A stretch of 44,394 bases of DNA from Bacteroidales bacterium. Lineage in GTDB: Bacteria > Bacteroidota > Bacteroidia > Bacteroidales > UBA932. The notes under the pieces were generated by a model. That model was not told the origin of the DNA, did not search any database, and was given only the letters and a program-made list of their open reading frames with translations. Below, one piece after another: positions 35,100 through 42,914 of this stretch. The position numbers and the translations under genes are program-made. Each line of letters begins with the position of its first letter. Position 1 is the first letter of the stretch. The DNA is taken from the NCBI GenBank assembly GCA_017428035.1, contig JAFRRR010000093.1, positions 1 through 44,394 on the forward strand. The letters run 5' to 3'.

Positions 35100-36899
35100 T
35101 TATTTGATGATTCTTACTCCGCCTTTGTCTGCACTGTCGGCCAGCGCTGCATAAGCCTGCAGGGCCTTGCTCACCACTCGGTTGCGGTTTGCCGGTTTGT
35201 ATTCTTTCTGCGCCAGTCGCCTTGCCGCCATCTCGTCTTCTGTAATATCTACGTTGATTGTGCGGTTGGGGACATCTATGCGGATTATGTCGCCGTCTTT
35301 GATAAGGGCAATAGGACCCTTGTTTGCAGCCTCGGGCGATACGTGGCCGATGGAGAGGCCGCTGGTGCCGCCGGAGAAGCGGCCGTCGGTGATAAGGGCG
35401 CATTTCTGACCCAGATGCTTGCTCTTAAGGAACGAGGTGGGATAGAGCATCTCCTGCATTCCCGGGCCGCCCTTGGGGCCTTCGTAGCGGATAACCACCA
35501 CGTCTCCCGCCTTGACCTTGTCGCCCAGAATGCCTTCTACGGCATCTTCCTGGCTCTCGAATACAATGGCCTTGCCGGTGAATGTCAGAATCTCTTCGGG
35601 AACGCCGGCGGTCTTGACTATGCAGCCGTCGGGGGCGATGTTGCCGTAAAGCACTGCGATGCCGCCGTCGTTCAGGTAGGCGTGCTCTATGTCGCGGATG
35701 CAACCCTCGGCGCGGTCGGTGTCAAACTCCTTGTACATCTTGCGGCACTTACCCATCTCTGTGGTGCGCCTGCCGCCCGGGGCCGATAGATATATCGAAT
35801 TCTTGTCGCCGGCAAAAACGGTGTTGGCAAACATAGCCTCTTTGAGGTTGGGGTAATCTACCCTGAGAGTGGATGTGTCCAGCAACCCCTTGCGGTCCAG
35901 TTCCATCAGGATGCCCATCACGCCGCCGGCTCGGTTTACGTCCTGCACGTGATAGTGGCCGTTGGGGGCAACCTTGCAGATGACCGGAATCTGACGGGAG
36001 AGACGGTCCACATCTGCCATAGTGAAATTGACCTCCGCCTCGTTGGCAATGGCCAGCAGGTGCAGCACGGTGTTGGTGCTGCCGCCCATTGCTATGTCCA
36101 GCTTCATTGCGTTTTCAAACGCAGCCTTGGTGGCGATGGAGCGGGGGAGGACGTCTGTATTGTCGTTGAAATAATAATCTTTGGCAAGCTTTACTATCAG
36201 CTGTGCCCCTTTTATGAAGAGGTTCTTGCGGTTTACGTGGGTAGCCAGAATGGTGCCGTTGCCCACCGGCGCAAGGCCCAGCGCCTCGCTTAGGCAGTTC
36301 ATACTGTTGGCGGTGAACATACCCGAGCAGCAGCCGCAGGTGGGGCAGCCTCTCTCTTCGTATTTATTAAGAGTCCATTTGCTCACGCCCTTGTCGCCGC
36401 CGGCAATCATCACGTCTATCAGATCGCAGTCCTTGCCGCCCACATTACCGGCCTCCATAGGGCCGCCCGATACAAATACTGCCGGGATGTTGAGCCTCAT
36501 TGCGGCCATCAGCATACCGGGAGTGATCTTGTCGCAGTTGGAGATGCATATCATAGCATCTGCGCAGTGCGCGTTGCACATATATTCCACGCTGTCGGCT
36601 ATTATTTCGCGGGAGGGGAGGCTGTAGAGCATGCCGCCGTGGCCCATTGCTATGCCGTCGTCTATTGCTATGGTGTTGAATTCAGCGGCAAAGCAGCCCT
36701 GGCGTTCAATCTCTTTCTTTATCATCTGGCCAACCTCGTGCAGATGTACGTGTCCGGGAACGAATTGGGTGAAAGAATTGACTATTGCGATGATGGGTTT
36801 GCCCACCTGTTTGTTTTTCATTCCGTTGGCCTTCCAAAGGGCGCGTGCGCCGGCCATCTCCCTGCCCAGAAAAGTTTTGCTGCTGCGAAGTGTTGCCAT
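35100..36899 (-). CDS. ilvD: Dihydroxy-acid dehydratase
   Basis: IlvD dehydrates 2,3-dihydroxy-isovalerate or -methylvalerate to the 2-keto acid with an Fe-S cluster. Cluster-type cysteines are seen in [10 protein letters not shown] and [19 protein letters not shown], and the catalytic C-terminal region with GRFSGGTSG is intact. The start is set at 36899 ([20 protein letters not shown]), which lines up with E. coli IlvD and has AAGGA about 7 bp upstream; an upstream in-frame Met at 36932 falls inside the terminator stem of the leader and is rejected. The product is then 599 residues, normal for the family. It is first in the operon, 12 bp past the attenuator U tract. Confidence 0.96.
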   Translation of the reverse strand: MATLRSSKTFLGREMAGARALWKANGMKNKQVGKPIIAIVNSFTQFVPGHVHLHEVGQMIKKEIERQGCFAAEFNTIAIDDGIAMGHGGMLYSLPSREIIADSVEYMCNAHCADAMICISNCDKITPGMLMAAMRLNIPAVFVSGGPMEAGNVGGKDCDLIDVMIAGGDKGVSKWTLNKYEERGCPTCGCCSGMFTANSMNCLSEALGLAPVGNGTILATHVNRKNLFIKGAQLIVKLAKDYYFNDNTDVLPRSIATKAAFENAMKLDIAMGGSTNTVLHLLAIANEAEVNFTMADVDRLSRQIPVICKVAPNGHYHVQDVNRAGGVMGILMELDRKGLLDTSTLRVDYPNLKEAMFANTVFAGDKNSIYLSAPGGRRTTEMGKCRKMYKEFDTDRAEGCIRDIEHAYLNDGGIAVLYGNIAPDGCIVKTAGVPEEILTFTGKAIVFESQEDAVEGILGDKVKAGDVVVIRYEGPKGGPGMQEMLYPTSFLKSKHLGQKCALITDGRFSGGTSGLSIGHVSPEAANKGPIALIKDGDIIRIDVPNRTINVDITEDEMAARRLAQKEYKPANRNRVVSKALQAYAALADSADKGGVRIIK

Positions 36900-36911
36900 A
36901 AATGTCCTTAC

Positions 36912-36953
36912 AAAAAAAATGTTGAATCCCACGCCGATAGGTGAAATCCAACA
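36912..36953 (-). terminator. Attenuator terminator in the ilv leader
   Basis: On the minus strand TGTTGGATTTCAC (36953-36941) pairs with GTGGGATTCAACA (36932-36920) over 13 bp, including three G-U wobbles, with an 8-nt loop, followed by eight T (36919-36912). This is a complete intrinsic terminator placed 12 bp before ilvD. Its left arm is also one arm of the competing antiterminator. Confidence 0.88.
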
Positions 36954-36993
36954 AACTCTAGTTAAAAATTGTCACAAATATCTGGATTTCACC
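36940..36993 (-). promoter_or_regulatory. Antiterminator of the ilv leader
   Basis: On the minus strand GGTGAAATCCA (36993-36983), directly after the leader stop codon, pairs perfectly over 11 bp with TGGATTTCACC (36950-36940). The second arm is shared with the terminator, so the two structures exclude each other. A weaker upstream pairing of the first arm region with leader codons 4-6 (CACCCTCATA at 37060-37051 with TATAGGGTG at 36998-36990, one bulge) could act as protector. Confidence 0.85.
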
Positions 36994-37068
36994 CTATATC
37001 TCACCCACGACCAGTAGTGCGAGGACTGCCAGAATCACAAGGTTGAGGGCTATGAGGGTGTTCATCAT
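36994..37068 (-). CDS. Branched-chain amino acid leader peptide (24 residues)
   Basis: A 24-codon open frame begins ATGATG at 37068 and ends with TAG at 36996-36994. Seven residues are Leu, four Val and three Ile, 14 of 24 in all, ending in the run LALLVVGEI. Leu18 uses the CTA codon, which is uncommon in neighbouring genes. It lies between a good minus-strand promoter and the antiterminator/terminator hairpins, upstream of ilvD. Composition, position and structures match an ilv-type attenuation leader whose translation senses charged Leu/Val/Ile tRNA. The peptide itself has no expected function. Met2 (37065) is an equally possible start. No strong Shine-Dalgarno is seen, as is usual in this phylum. 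Confidence 0.88.
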   Translation of the reverse strand: MMNTLIALNLVILAVLALLVVGEI

Positions 37069-37084
37069 AATTTGTTTTCACTTG

Positions 37085-37118
37085 CAAATGTAATTTTTTT
37101 TTATTATTATTCATCAAA
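37085..37118 (-). promoter_or_regulatory. Promoter of the ilv leader and operon
   Basis: On the minus strand TTTG (37118-37115), a 22-bp spacer and TACATTTG (37092-37085) form a Bacteroidota-type promoter. Transcription should start around 37078, about 10 nt before the leader peptide ATG. leuA diverges on the other side; only a weak CATTTTTG (37125-37132) is seen for it. Confidence 0.7.
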
Positions 37119-37162
37119 ATTCCGCATTTTTGCATCCGTAATATCGATTTTAACCACCCGTT

Positions 37163-38659
37163 ATGAACGACAAGCTTTACATTTTTGATACAACTCTGCG
37201 TGACGGAGAGCAGGTTCCCGGTTGTCAGCTCAATACCATAGAGAAGATAGAACTGGCCAAACTGCTTGAAACTCTGGGAGTTGATATCATAGAGTGCGGA
37301 TTCCCCATCTCCAGTCCCGGAGATTTCAAATCGGTAGTTGAGATTTCAAAGATTATCACCGAAAGCCGTATCTGCGCCCTTTCCCGCGCTGTAGAGAAAG
37401 ATATAGACGCCGCTGCCGACGCCCTGCATTATGCAAGGCTCAAAAGGATTCACACCGGTATCGGCACTTCTGACTACCATATTAAATATAAATTCAACTC
37501 CAACCGCGAAGAGATTATAGAGCGTGCGGTTGCCGGTGTCAAGTATGCCCGCAACAAGGTAGATGACGTTGAGTTTTATGCCGAAGACGCCGGCCGCACA
37601 GACAATGAATATCTGGCACGGGTGATAGAGGCTGTCATTGCTGCAGGGGCCACCGTGGTCAATATTCCCGACACCACCGGCTATTGCTTCCCCGAGGAAT
37701 TCGGCGCCAAAATCGCCTACCTTATGAACCACGTGCCCAATATCGACAAGGCGATAATATCTACCCATTGCCACAATGACCTGGGTATGGCCACGGCAAA
37801 TACCCTTTCCGGCATTATGGCAGGCGCCCGCCAGGCCGAGGTTACCATCAACGGTATCGGCGAGCGTGCCGGCAACACCGCCCTGGAAGAGGTAGTGATG
37901 GCCATCAAGAGCCGCAAGGAATTCCCGGTTTACACCGATATCAAGATCAAGCAGATCACTAAGGTTTCGCATCAGGTTTCGTCTATGATGCGTATGCCGG
38001 TCCAGCCCAACAAGGCTATCGTGGGCCGCAACGCATTTGCCCATTCGTCCGGCATCCATCAGGACGGCGTGCTCAAGAACCGCGAGAGCTACGAAATCAT
38101 TGACCCGACCGACATCGGCCTGAACGATTCCATCATCGCTCTCACCGCCCGCAGCGGCCGTGCTGCACTGAACCATCACTTCCACCGTCTTGGCCTGAAT
38201 CTCTCTGCCCAGGAGCTTGCTCTGGCCTACGAGAAGTTCCTCCGTGTGGCCGACAGTAAAAAGGATATCGACGATGCAGACCTCTACGAAATTGCCGGGG
38301 TCACCGAGGGCAATGTCACACAGAAGATCCGCCTGGCATATCTGCAGGTTGTCTGCGGCAAGAACTCACTGCCTATGGCCACCGTCACCCTTGAGATAGA
38401 CGGCGAGCCGTGCACCTGCACCTCCGGCGGAATAGGCCCCATAGACGCCGCTTTCTCTGCCGTCAAGACTCTGGTGCACCGCAAGGTCAATCTGGAGGAG
38501 ATGCTTATACAGAGCATCAACAAGGGCACCGACGACATAGGCAAGGTACACATCCAGATAGAGAACAAGGGCCAGATTTATTATGGCTTCGCTGCCGACA
38601 AGGATATTATAACTGCGACTGTAGAGGCGCTTGTAAACGCCATCTCAAAGATTCTTTAG
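37163..38659 (+). CDS. leuA: 2-isopropylmalate synthase
   Basis: LeuA condenses 2-ketoisovalerate with acetyl-CoA, the committed step to leucine. The 498-residue protein has the TIM-barrel catalytic domain with DTTLRDGEQ (D9, R13, D14), the HxH metal site THCHNDLG (H202, H204) and [13 protein letters not shown], followed by a linker and the C-terminal LeuA allosteric domain (about 370-498) that mediates leucine feedback. The overall spelling is close to Bacteroides LeuA as I recall it. It diverges from the ilv operon; its substrate is a product of that operon. No leader peptide is seen before leuA. Confidence 0.95.
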   Translation: MNDKLYIFDTTLRDGEQVPGCQLNTIEKIELAKLLETLGVDIIECGFPISSPGDFKSVVEISKIITESRICALSRAVEKDIDAAADALHYARLKRIHTGIGTSDYHIKYKFNSNREEIIERAVAGVKYARNKVDDVEFYAEDAGRTDNEYLARVIEAVIAAGATVVNIPDTTGYCFPEEFGAKIAYLMNHVPNIDKAIISTHCHNDLGMATANTLSGIMAGARQAEVTINGIGERAGNTALEEVVMAIKSRKEFPVYTDIKIKQITKVSHQVSSMMRMPVQPNKAIVGRNAFAHSSGIHQDGVLKNRESYEIIDPTDIGLNDSIIALTARSGRAALNHHFHRLGLNLSAQELALAYEKFLRVADSKKDIDDADLYEIAGVTEGNVTQKIRLAYLQVVCGKNSLPMATVTLEIDGEPCTCTSGGIGPIDAAFSAVKTLVHRKVNLEEMLIQSINKGTDDIGKVHIQIENKGQIYYGFAADKDIITATVEALVNAISKIL

Positions 38660-38684
38660 TCCGGTTTTTACATAATAGAGGTTT

Positions 38685-38724
38685 TACGCTGTTTTTTGTT
38701 ATATTTGTAACAATTAACAGCGTA
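38685..38724 (+). promoter_or_regulatory. 40-bp palindrome centred on the nucleoside phosphorylase promoter
   Basis: Arms 38685-38701 (TACGCTGTTTTTTGTTA) and 38708-38724 (TAACAATTAACAGCGTA) pair at 15 of 17 positions. The centre is TATTTG and the -7 box TATATTTG lies at 38700-38707. The next gene starts at 38731. It could be an operator that blocks the promoter or, when read through from leuA, a hairpin that ends that transcript. Confidence 0.65.
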
Positions 38725-38730
38725 TTTATT

Positions 38731-39606
38731 ATGATTTCCAAGTCAGAACTTCTCATAAATTCCGATGGAAGCGTTTTCCATCTTCACATTAAACCCGAAC
38801 ATCTGGCAGACATCGTGCTGCTGGTTGGAGACCCCGACCGGGTGACTATGATCGGGACCTATTTTGACAGTTTCGAAGACGAGGGGCAGAGCCGCGAGTT
38901 TCGCCATTTCACCGGCACCTACAAGGGTCGCCGTATGACCTGCGTGTCGCACGGCATCGGCTGTGACAATATCGACATCGTGGCCACCGAACTCGATGCC
39001 CTGGCAAACATAGATTTTGCCACCCGCGAGGTGAAACCACAGCATCGCCGTCTTACTCTGATGCGTATGGGTACCTGCGGCGCCATTCAGCCCGATATCC
39101 CTCTGGGCGGCGCAATACTGTCGCACGTGAGCATCGGTTTTGACTGCCTGATGCGCTGGTATGCAGATGTGGACAAGATCAATCTCAAGGACTACGAAGA
39201 GGACTTTGTGCGTCATATGGGTTGGGACGCAGCCGGTCTGCCCAGGCCGTATTTCGTGAAGGCCAGCCAGAAGCTCATCGATTTGATGTCGGGCTGGACG
39301 GTGCCCGGAATGACCATTTCCGCTCCCGGTTTCTACGGCCCCCAGGGCCGAGTGCTGCGCCTTGGCCTGGCTATGCCAGATATGCTTGAGAAGCTGGAGA
39401 GCTGGCGCTACGACGGACGCCGCATCACCAACTTTGAGATGGAATCCAGCGCCCTTGCCGGCCTTGCCGCCCAACTTGGGCACGATGCCATCACCGTCTG
39501 CTGCGCCATTGCCAACCGCTATGCCGGCGACAGCAACACCGACTACAAGCCCTACGTGAGCCGTATGATAGCCACGGCCCTCGACACCTTGGTTCAATTG
39601 GATTAG
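38731..39606 (+). CDS. Nucleoside phosphorylase (uridine phosphorylase-like)
   Basis: The 291-residue protein belongs to the PNP/UDP family that splits nucleosides with phosphate to the base and (deoxy)ribose 1-phosphate. The phosphate-binding GDPDRV near residue 33, a central RMGTCGAIQPDI segment and the sugar-binding FEMESSALAG are clear. The EMES spelling and overall length suggest uridine phosphorylase-like Bacteroidota proteins, but the base specificity is not certain. The start at 38731 follows the promoter-palindrome; an open frame extends back into leuA but is an overlap in another frame. It converges with the AGCS gene across repeat copy 2. Confidence 0.88.
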   Translation: MISKSELLINSDGSVFHLHIKPEHLADIVLLVGDPDRVTMIGTYFDSFEDEGQSREFRHFTGTYKGRRMTCVSHGIGCDNIDIVATELDALANIDFATREVKPQHRRLTLMRMGTCGAIQPDIPLGGAILSHVSIGFDCLMRWYADVDKINLKDYEEDFVRHMGWDAAGLPRPYFVKASQKLIDLMSGWTVPGMTISAPGFYGPQGRVLRLGLAMPDMLEKLESWRYDGRRITNFEMESSALAGLAAQLGHDAITVCCAIANRYAGDSNTDYKPYVSRMIATALDTLVQLD

Positions 39607-39628
39607 ATTTTTCTTGCCCGAGCGATAT

Positions 39629-39713
39629 AGCGTAGAAAAAGCTTCGCGTAGGGAACAGGGGTTCTATGTTCTCCCTGGCCCGGAGCGAAGCTTTTTCGAA
39701 GCCAAGCGAGGGC
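39629..39713. repeat. Nested palindromic repeat element, copy 2
   Basis: The 76-bp core 39629-39704 differs from copy 1 (21556-21631) at only two positions. Inner arms GAAAAAGCTTCGC (39635-39647) and GCGAAGCTTTTTC (39685-39697) are perfect. The right end GCGAGGGC is kept but the outer left arm is poorly conserved. It fills the gap between convergent nucleoside phosphorylase and AGCS genes. Confidence 0.85.
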
Positions 39714-39719
39714 AGAACC

Positions 39720-41120
39720 CTATTTTTTGAGGGATTTCTCGTAGTCACGGAGCAGATTCACCGCCTCTGGGCAGAGGAGCAGCAGCGCGATGACATTGAT
39801 CCAGGCGGTGAGCCCCACGCCCACATCGCCCAGCGTCCAGATAACATTCGCCTCGCGCACCGAACCGAAAACCACCATTGCCAGCAGAGCAATCCTGAAG
39901 ACCCAGATAAAAGCCTTCTCGGCCTTGGCCGAATTGGCCTTGTGCTCGAAAATGTGCATTATGCTTGACTCTCCGTAGAAGTAATAAGCCATAATGGTGG
40001 TGAACACAAAGAACACCATAGCAATGCTCACGAAAGTGCTGCCAAAGCCGCTGAGCACACTGTCCACCGCCGCCTGCGTATAGCCCACGTAATTGGCCCC
40101 AAGCGAAGGGTCGCCGGCCACCAGAATCTCGCCGGTCTTAGCATCCAGAATGTTGTATGTGCCGGAGCAAAGAATCATCAGCGCTGTAGCGGTACAGATC
40201 AGCAAAGTGTCCACATACACGCTGAAAGCCTGCGCCAGACCCTGTTTGGCAGGGTGGGACACCGCCGCCGAAGCAGAAACTATGGCACCGCCGCCCTGTC
40301 CGGCCTCATTTGAGAAAATGCCGCGTTTCACTCCCATCATAATGGTGGAGCCAAGAATGCCGCCAGCCACCTGCTGAAGCCCTATTGCGCTGGTCACAAT
40401 CATCTTCAACACGTGTGGAATGGTGTTGATATTGTGGGCCAGGACAATTACAGTTATCACCAGATATCCCAATGCCATAAACGGCGTGATGATGCTGGCT
40501 ACGCGGGAAATGCTCTTGATGCCGCCGATAATCACCAGTGCAAGCAGGAATGCAAGTGCAAGGCCACTGTAGAGGGGATTGATGCCGAAAGAATTGCTTA
40601 GCGCGCCCGTCATTCCGTTGGACTGGACAGGCGCCAGGAACAAGCCGTAACCGAAGATGCAGCAAACAGAGAAAACAATGCCTAGCCACGGAAGCTTGAG
40701 TCCTTTCTCTATATAACTGGCTGGGCCGCCGCGGAAACCGGTTGCGTGGTGGAATTTGTATTTCTGGGCTAGGGTAGACTCTACAAATGCGGTGGATGCG
40801 CCAAAAAAAGCGATGAGCCACATCCAGAACACCGCGCCCGGACCACCCAGAGCTATGGCTGTGGCCACACCCACAATGTTGCCGGTGCCGACGCGTCCCG
40901 ACAGTGCCACACAGAAAGCCTCAAACGAGGATATTCCGTGCTTCCCTCCCTCCTCGGACTTCTCTTTGGGGGCAAAAAGACTGCGGATCATAAGTCCGAA
41001 GCGGCGCACCTGAACAAAACGGGTGCGGATAGAGAAATACAGTCCGGCGCCAACCAGCAGCGCCACCAGAGCAGGACTCCAGATGATACTGTTGGCAACG
41101 GATACTATTTTGTCTATCAT
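39720..41120 (-). CDS. AGCS-family sodium:alanine/glycine symporter
   Basis: The product imports alanine or glycine with Na+ across the inner membrane. The 466 residues form about 10-11 membrane segments. The family signatures SGRVGTGNIVGVATAIALGG (near residue 93), GGPASYIEKGL and the GIFSNEAGQGG motif are all present, so it should be active. The exact amino acid is not determined by sequence. It has its own promoter box 21 bp upstream and stands alone between a repeat element and the next minus-strand gene, whose stop is 32 bp upstream of its start. Confidence 0.93.
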   Translation of the reverse strand: MIDKIVSVANSIIWSPALVALLVGAGLYFSIRTRFVQVRRFGLMIRSLFAPKEKSEEGGKHGISSFEAFCVALSGRVGTGNIVGVATAIALGGPGAVFWMWLIAFFGASTAFVESTLAQKYKFHHATGFRGGPASYIEKGLKLPWLGIVFSVCCIFGYGLFLAPVQSNGMTGALSNSFGINPLYSGLALAFLLALVIIGGIKSISRVASIITPFMALGYLVITVIVLAHNINTIPHVLKMIVTSAIGLQQVAGGILGSTIMMGVKRGIFSNEAGQGGGAIVSASAAVSHPAKQGLAQAFSVYVDTLLICTATALMILCSGTYNILDAKTGEILVAGDPSLGANYVGYTQAAVDSVLSGFGSTFVSIAMVFFVFTTIMAYYFYGESSIMHIFEHKANSAKAEKAFIWVFRIALLAMVVFGSVREANVIWTLGDVGVGLTAWINVIALLLLCPEAVNLLRDYEKSLKK

Positions 41121-41140
41121 AGTTGGGCGGGACTTTGCTG

Positions 41141-41148
41141 CAAATATA
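41141..41148 (-). promoter_or_regulatory. Minus-strand -7 box TATATTTG for the AGCS gene
   Basis: Read on the minus strand this is an exact TAnnTTTG match 20 bp before the start at 41120. No clear -33 box; it lies just past the stop of the upstream gene. Confidence 0.5.
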
Positions 41149-41152
41149 ACAA

Positions 41153-42382
41153 TTATCGCCCTTTCCTGAGTCTGTCAACTGCGTGCTCCAGACTCTCGGA
41201 AGGCTCAATAATGTTGTAGTCTTTCCAAAAGTCGGGGTCCACGAACTCGCTGGCCTTGTCGCTCAGGATGTCGCTTGTGCGGAACTGCTCCGACCGGGCT
41301 ATGGGTATGGCCTGGGGACGGATGTCGGTGACAACCAGTTCGTTGATGGCCGAATAGCTGGTGGCGAACAGTTTCTTTTTCCAGTCGCAGTTGAACCTGA
41401 AAACAGAGCGGAAATAAGAGATCCGTGCCAGACGGCCGTCGTAACTGTAATTCACCACTATGGACATCTCCTTTGGCACAAGTCTTAACGACAGAGGCTT
41501 GCGCACAACTATCCTGCGGATGGCCTTGCCCTTGTCTGAAACATCCAGAGACATCTCTATCCTCGTAAAGAACAAATTCTCGCTGTCAATATACAGGGTG
41601 CCGCTATATAGGGCAACGTCGGTGATCTGCGGGCCCGGCTTGAAATTTATGACGAACTGCAGCCGACCGTCAATGTATGTAGGCTGGCTCATTTCAAAGA
41701 TGTACTGATTGAGAGTTTCCGGGCCGAAAAGGACCTCGGGATTCTTTACCACATCCAGAAATACTGCCTGGGCAGGGCCGCCCTGCACCTTGACGCTTAG
41801 AGTATCGCTGGGTTTCTGGCTAAGCAGTACCCGGCTCTTCTCGAGTGCGGTTCGGTCTCCGTAAATACCATCTCCATAGCCGGTCTTGTACATCCGCGCC
41901 ACCGCCTCGGAAATATATGTATAGCGCGTTCTCTTGCGAACGGTTTCCCTATAGAAGCACTCCAGAAGTTCTGGTTTTGAACTGTAGTTGTCTGGAATCC
42001 TTCTGATGGCTGCACAAACCAGATCATATGCGTCTCCAGAGATGATTGTGGCCCCTTCCAGAGCGTAGGACTCCGGTTTAAGCCTGATCCTGACCGGCTT
42101 ATCCGGGGATGCCTCGCATACTGATGTCTTATATCCAAGAACAGAGACCTGTACTGAAGAAAATGGCTCTCCTGATTTGATTGTGAATTTGCCGTCTGCG
42201 TTCGTTACAGTGGAATAGTTGGTGCCTGGGACAGTTACCAGAGCCGACTCAATTGCCACTCCGTTAGTTGCATCCACAACGGTTCCCCTGACAGAGAATG
42301 CAAGGCGCAGGGTGTCACTCTGTGCACTGAGATTCAGCGTACAGCAAATCAGCAGGGACAATATCAGAATGCGTAGTTTCAT
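41153..42382 (-). CDS. Exported protein with carboxypeptidase-regulatory-like domain
   Basis: The 409-residue protein has a signal peptide (MKLRILILSLLICCTLNLSAQ) and then a CarboxypepD-reg-like beta-sandwich (about 28-105, FSVRGTVVDATNGVAIESA...SVLGYKTS), a module often found at the N-terminus of Bacteroidota outer-membrane proteins. The remaining 300 residues form a beta-rich domain that I do not recognise; it has no TonB plug or barrel pattern of a SusC protein and no peptidase motif. The function is unknown; envelope location is inferred. The start at 42382 is chosen because it begins the signal peptide; an in-frame upstream extension of 40 residues overlaps the divergent promoter and phosphatase gene. 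Confidence 0.75.
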   Translation of the reverse strand: MKLRILILSLLICCTLNLSAQSDTLRLAFSVRGTVVDATNGVAIESALVTVPGTNYSTVTNADGKFTIKSGEPFSSVQVSVLGYKTSVCEASPDKPVRIRLKPESYALEGATIISGDAYDLVCAAIRRIPDNYSSKPELLECFYRETVRKRTRYTYISEAVARMYKTGYGDGIYGDRTALEKSRVLLSQKPSDTLSVKVQGGPAQAVFLDVVKNPEVLFGPETLNQYIFEMSQPTYIDGRLQFVINFKPGPQITDVALYSGTLYIDSENLFFTRIEMSLDVSDKGKAIRRIVVRKPLSLRLVPKEMSIVVNYSYDGRLARISYFRSVFRFNCDWKKKLFATSYSAINELVVTDIRPQAIPIARSEQFRTSDILSDKASEFVDPDFWKDYNIIEPSESLEHAVDRLRKGR

Positions 42383-42411
42383 TGTTTCTACAAATATAAA
42401 AAATATATTTG
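42382..42411. promoter_or_regulatory. Back-to-back divergent promoters
   Basis: CAAATATA (42391-42398, minus-strand -7 box TATATTTG) and TATATTTG (42404-42411, plus-strand -7 box) are separated by five A residues and form a mirror pair. For the plus promoter a TTG at 42382-42384 sits 19 bp upstream, overlapping the start codon of the minus gene. The predicted minus transcript begins only a few bases before its ATG. Confidence 0.65.
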
Positions 42412-42434
42412 CACCTGCTAAACTGATTGATAAT

Positions 42435-42893
42435 ATGCTGAATGTCCTCTTTGTCTGCCACGGAAACATCTGCCGCAGCCCGATGGCGGAGTTCATATTC
42501 AAGAAAATGGTGAAGGACGCCGGGAAGGAAGGGGAGTATTACATAGAATCGGCGGCGGTTTCTGCCGAGGACCTGGGGAATCCCATCTATCCGCCCGCAA
42601 AGCGCTGCCTGACTTCTCATGGGATTCCGTTTGACAACTCCAAGTGCGCACGGCTGGTGACCAGGGCGGATTATAACCGCTTTGACAGAATCATAATAAT
42701 GGACAGCCAGAACCGCAGGTGGCTGAGCCGGATTATTCCGGATGACCCTTTAGGCAAGGTGCAACTGATGATGTCTTTCTGCGGAATCAATCGCGATGTC
42801 GCCGACCCTTGGTACACTGGCGATTTCGAAGCCTCTTTCAGAGATATTACCGCCGGCTGCAAGGCATTTCTGGAACAACAAAAGAGCCGCTGA
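42435..42893 (+). CDS. Low-molecular-weight protein tyrosine phosphatase
   Basis: The 152-residue enzyme removes phosphate from protein tyrosine. The P-loop C(X)5R is at the N-terminus (CHGNICRSP, nucleophile C8, R14) and the general acid D124 lies in DPWYTGDF. Both are intact, and the length is typical. In many bacteria such enzymes act with tyrosine kinases on polysaccharide export, but no kinase or capsule gene is nearby, so the partner is unknown. The start at 42435 follows the divergent promoter; a longer frame runs back through the promoter and is rejected. Its stop codon is inside the terminator stem at its 3' end. Confidence 0.92.
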   Translation: MLNVLFVCHGNICRSPMAEFIFKKMVKDAGKEGEYYIESAAVSAEDLGNPIYPPAKRCLTSHGIPFDNSKCARLVTRADYNRFDRIIIMDSQNRRWLSRIIPDDPLGKVQLMMSFCGINRDVADPWYTGDFEASFRDITAGCKAFLEQQKSR

Positions 42894-42914
42894 TGCTTCA
42901 GCGACTCTTTGTTT
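42881..42914. terminator. Bidirectional terminator between phosphatase and Spy-like genes
   Basis: AAAGAGCCGCTGA (42881-42893) and TCAGCGACTCTTT (42898-42910) pair with one mismatch around a 4-nt loop. T-rich sequence lies on both sides (GTTT on the right; TTTTGTTGTT on the minus strand). The phosphatase stop codon is part of the left arm. Confidence 0.75.

Noticed and set aside
36900-36932. Upstream start for ilvD adding eleven residues
   Set aside because: The ATG falls in the right arm of the leader terminator, and IlvD homologs begin at the [12 protein letters not shown] position, which also has an AAGGA upstream.
37069-37162. Leader peptide, T-box or riboswitch in front of leuA
   Set aside because: The short AT-rich stretch has no Leu-rich frame, no terminator and no structure I recognise; only a weak CATTTTTG box is seen.
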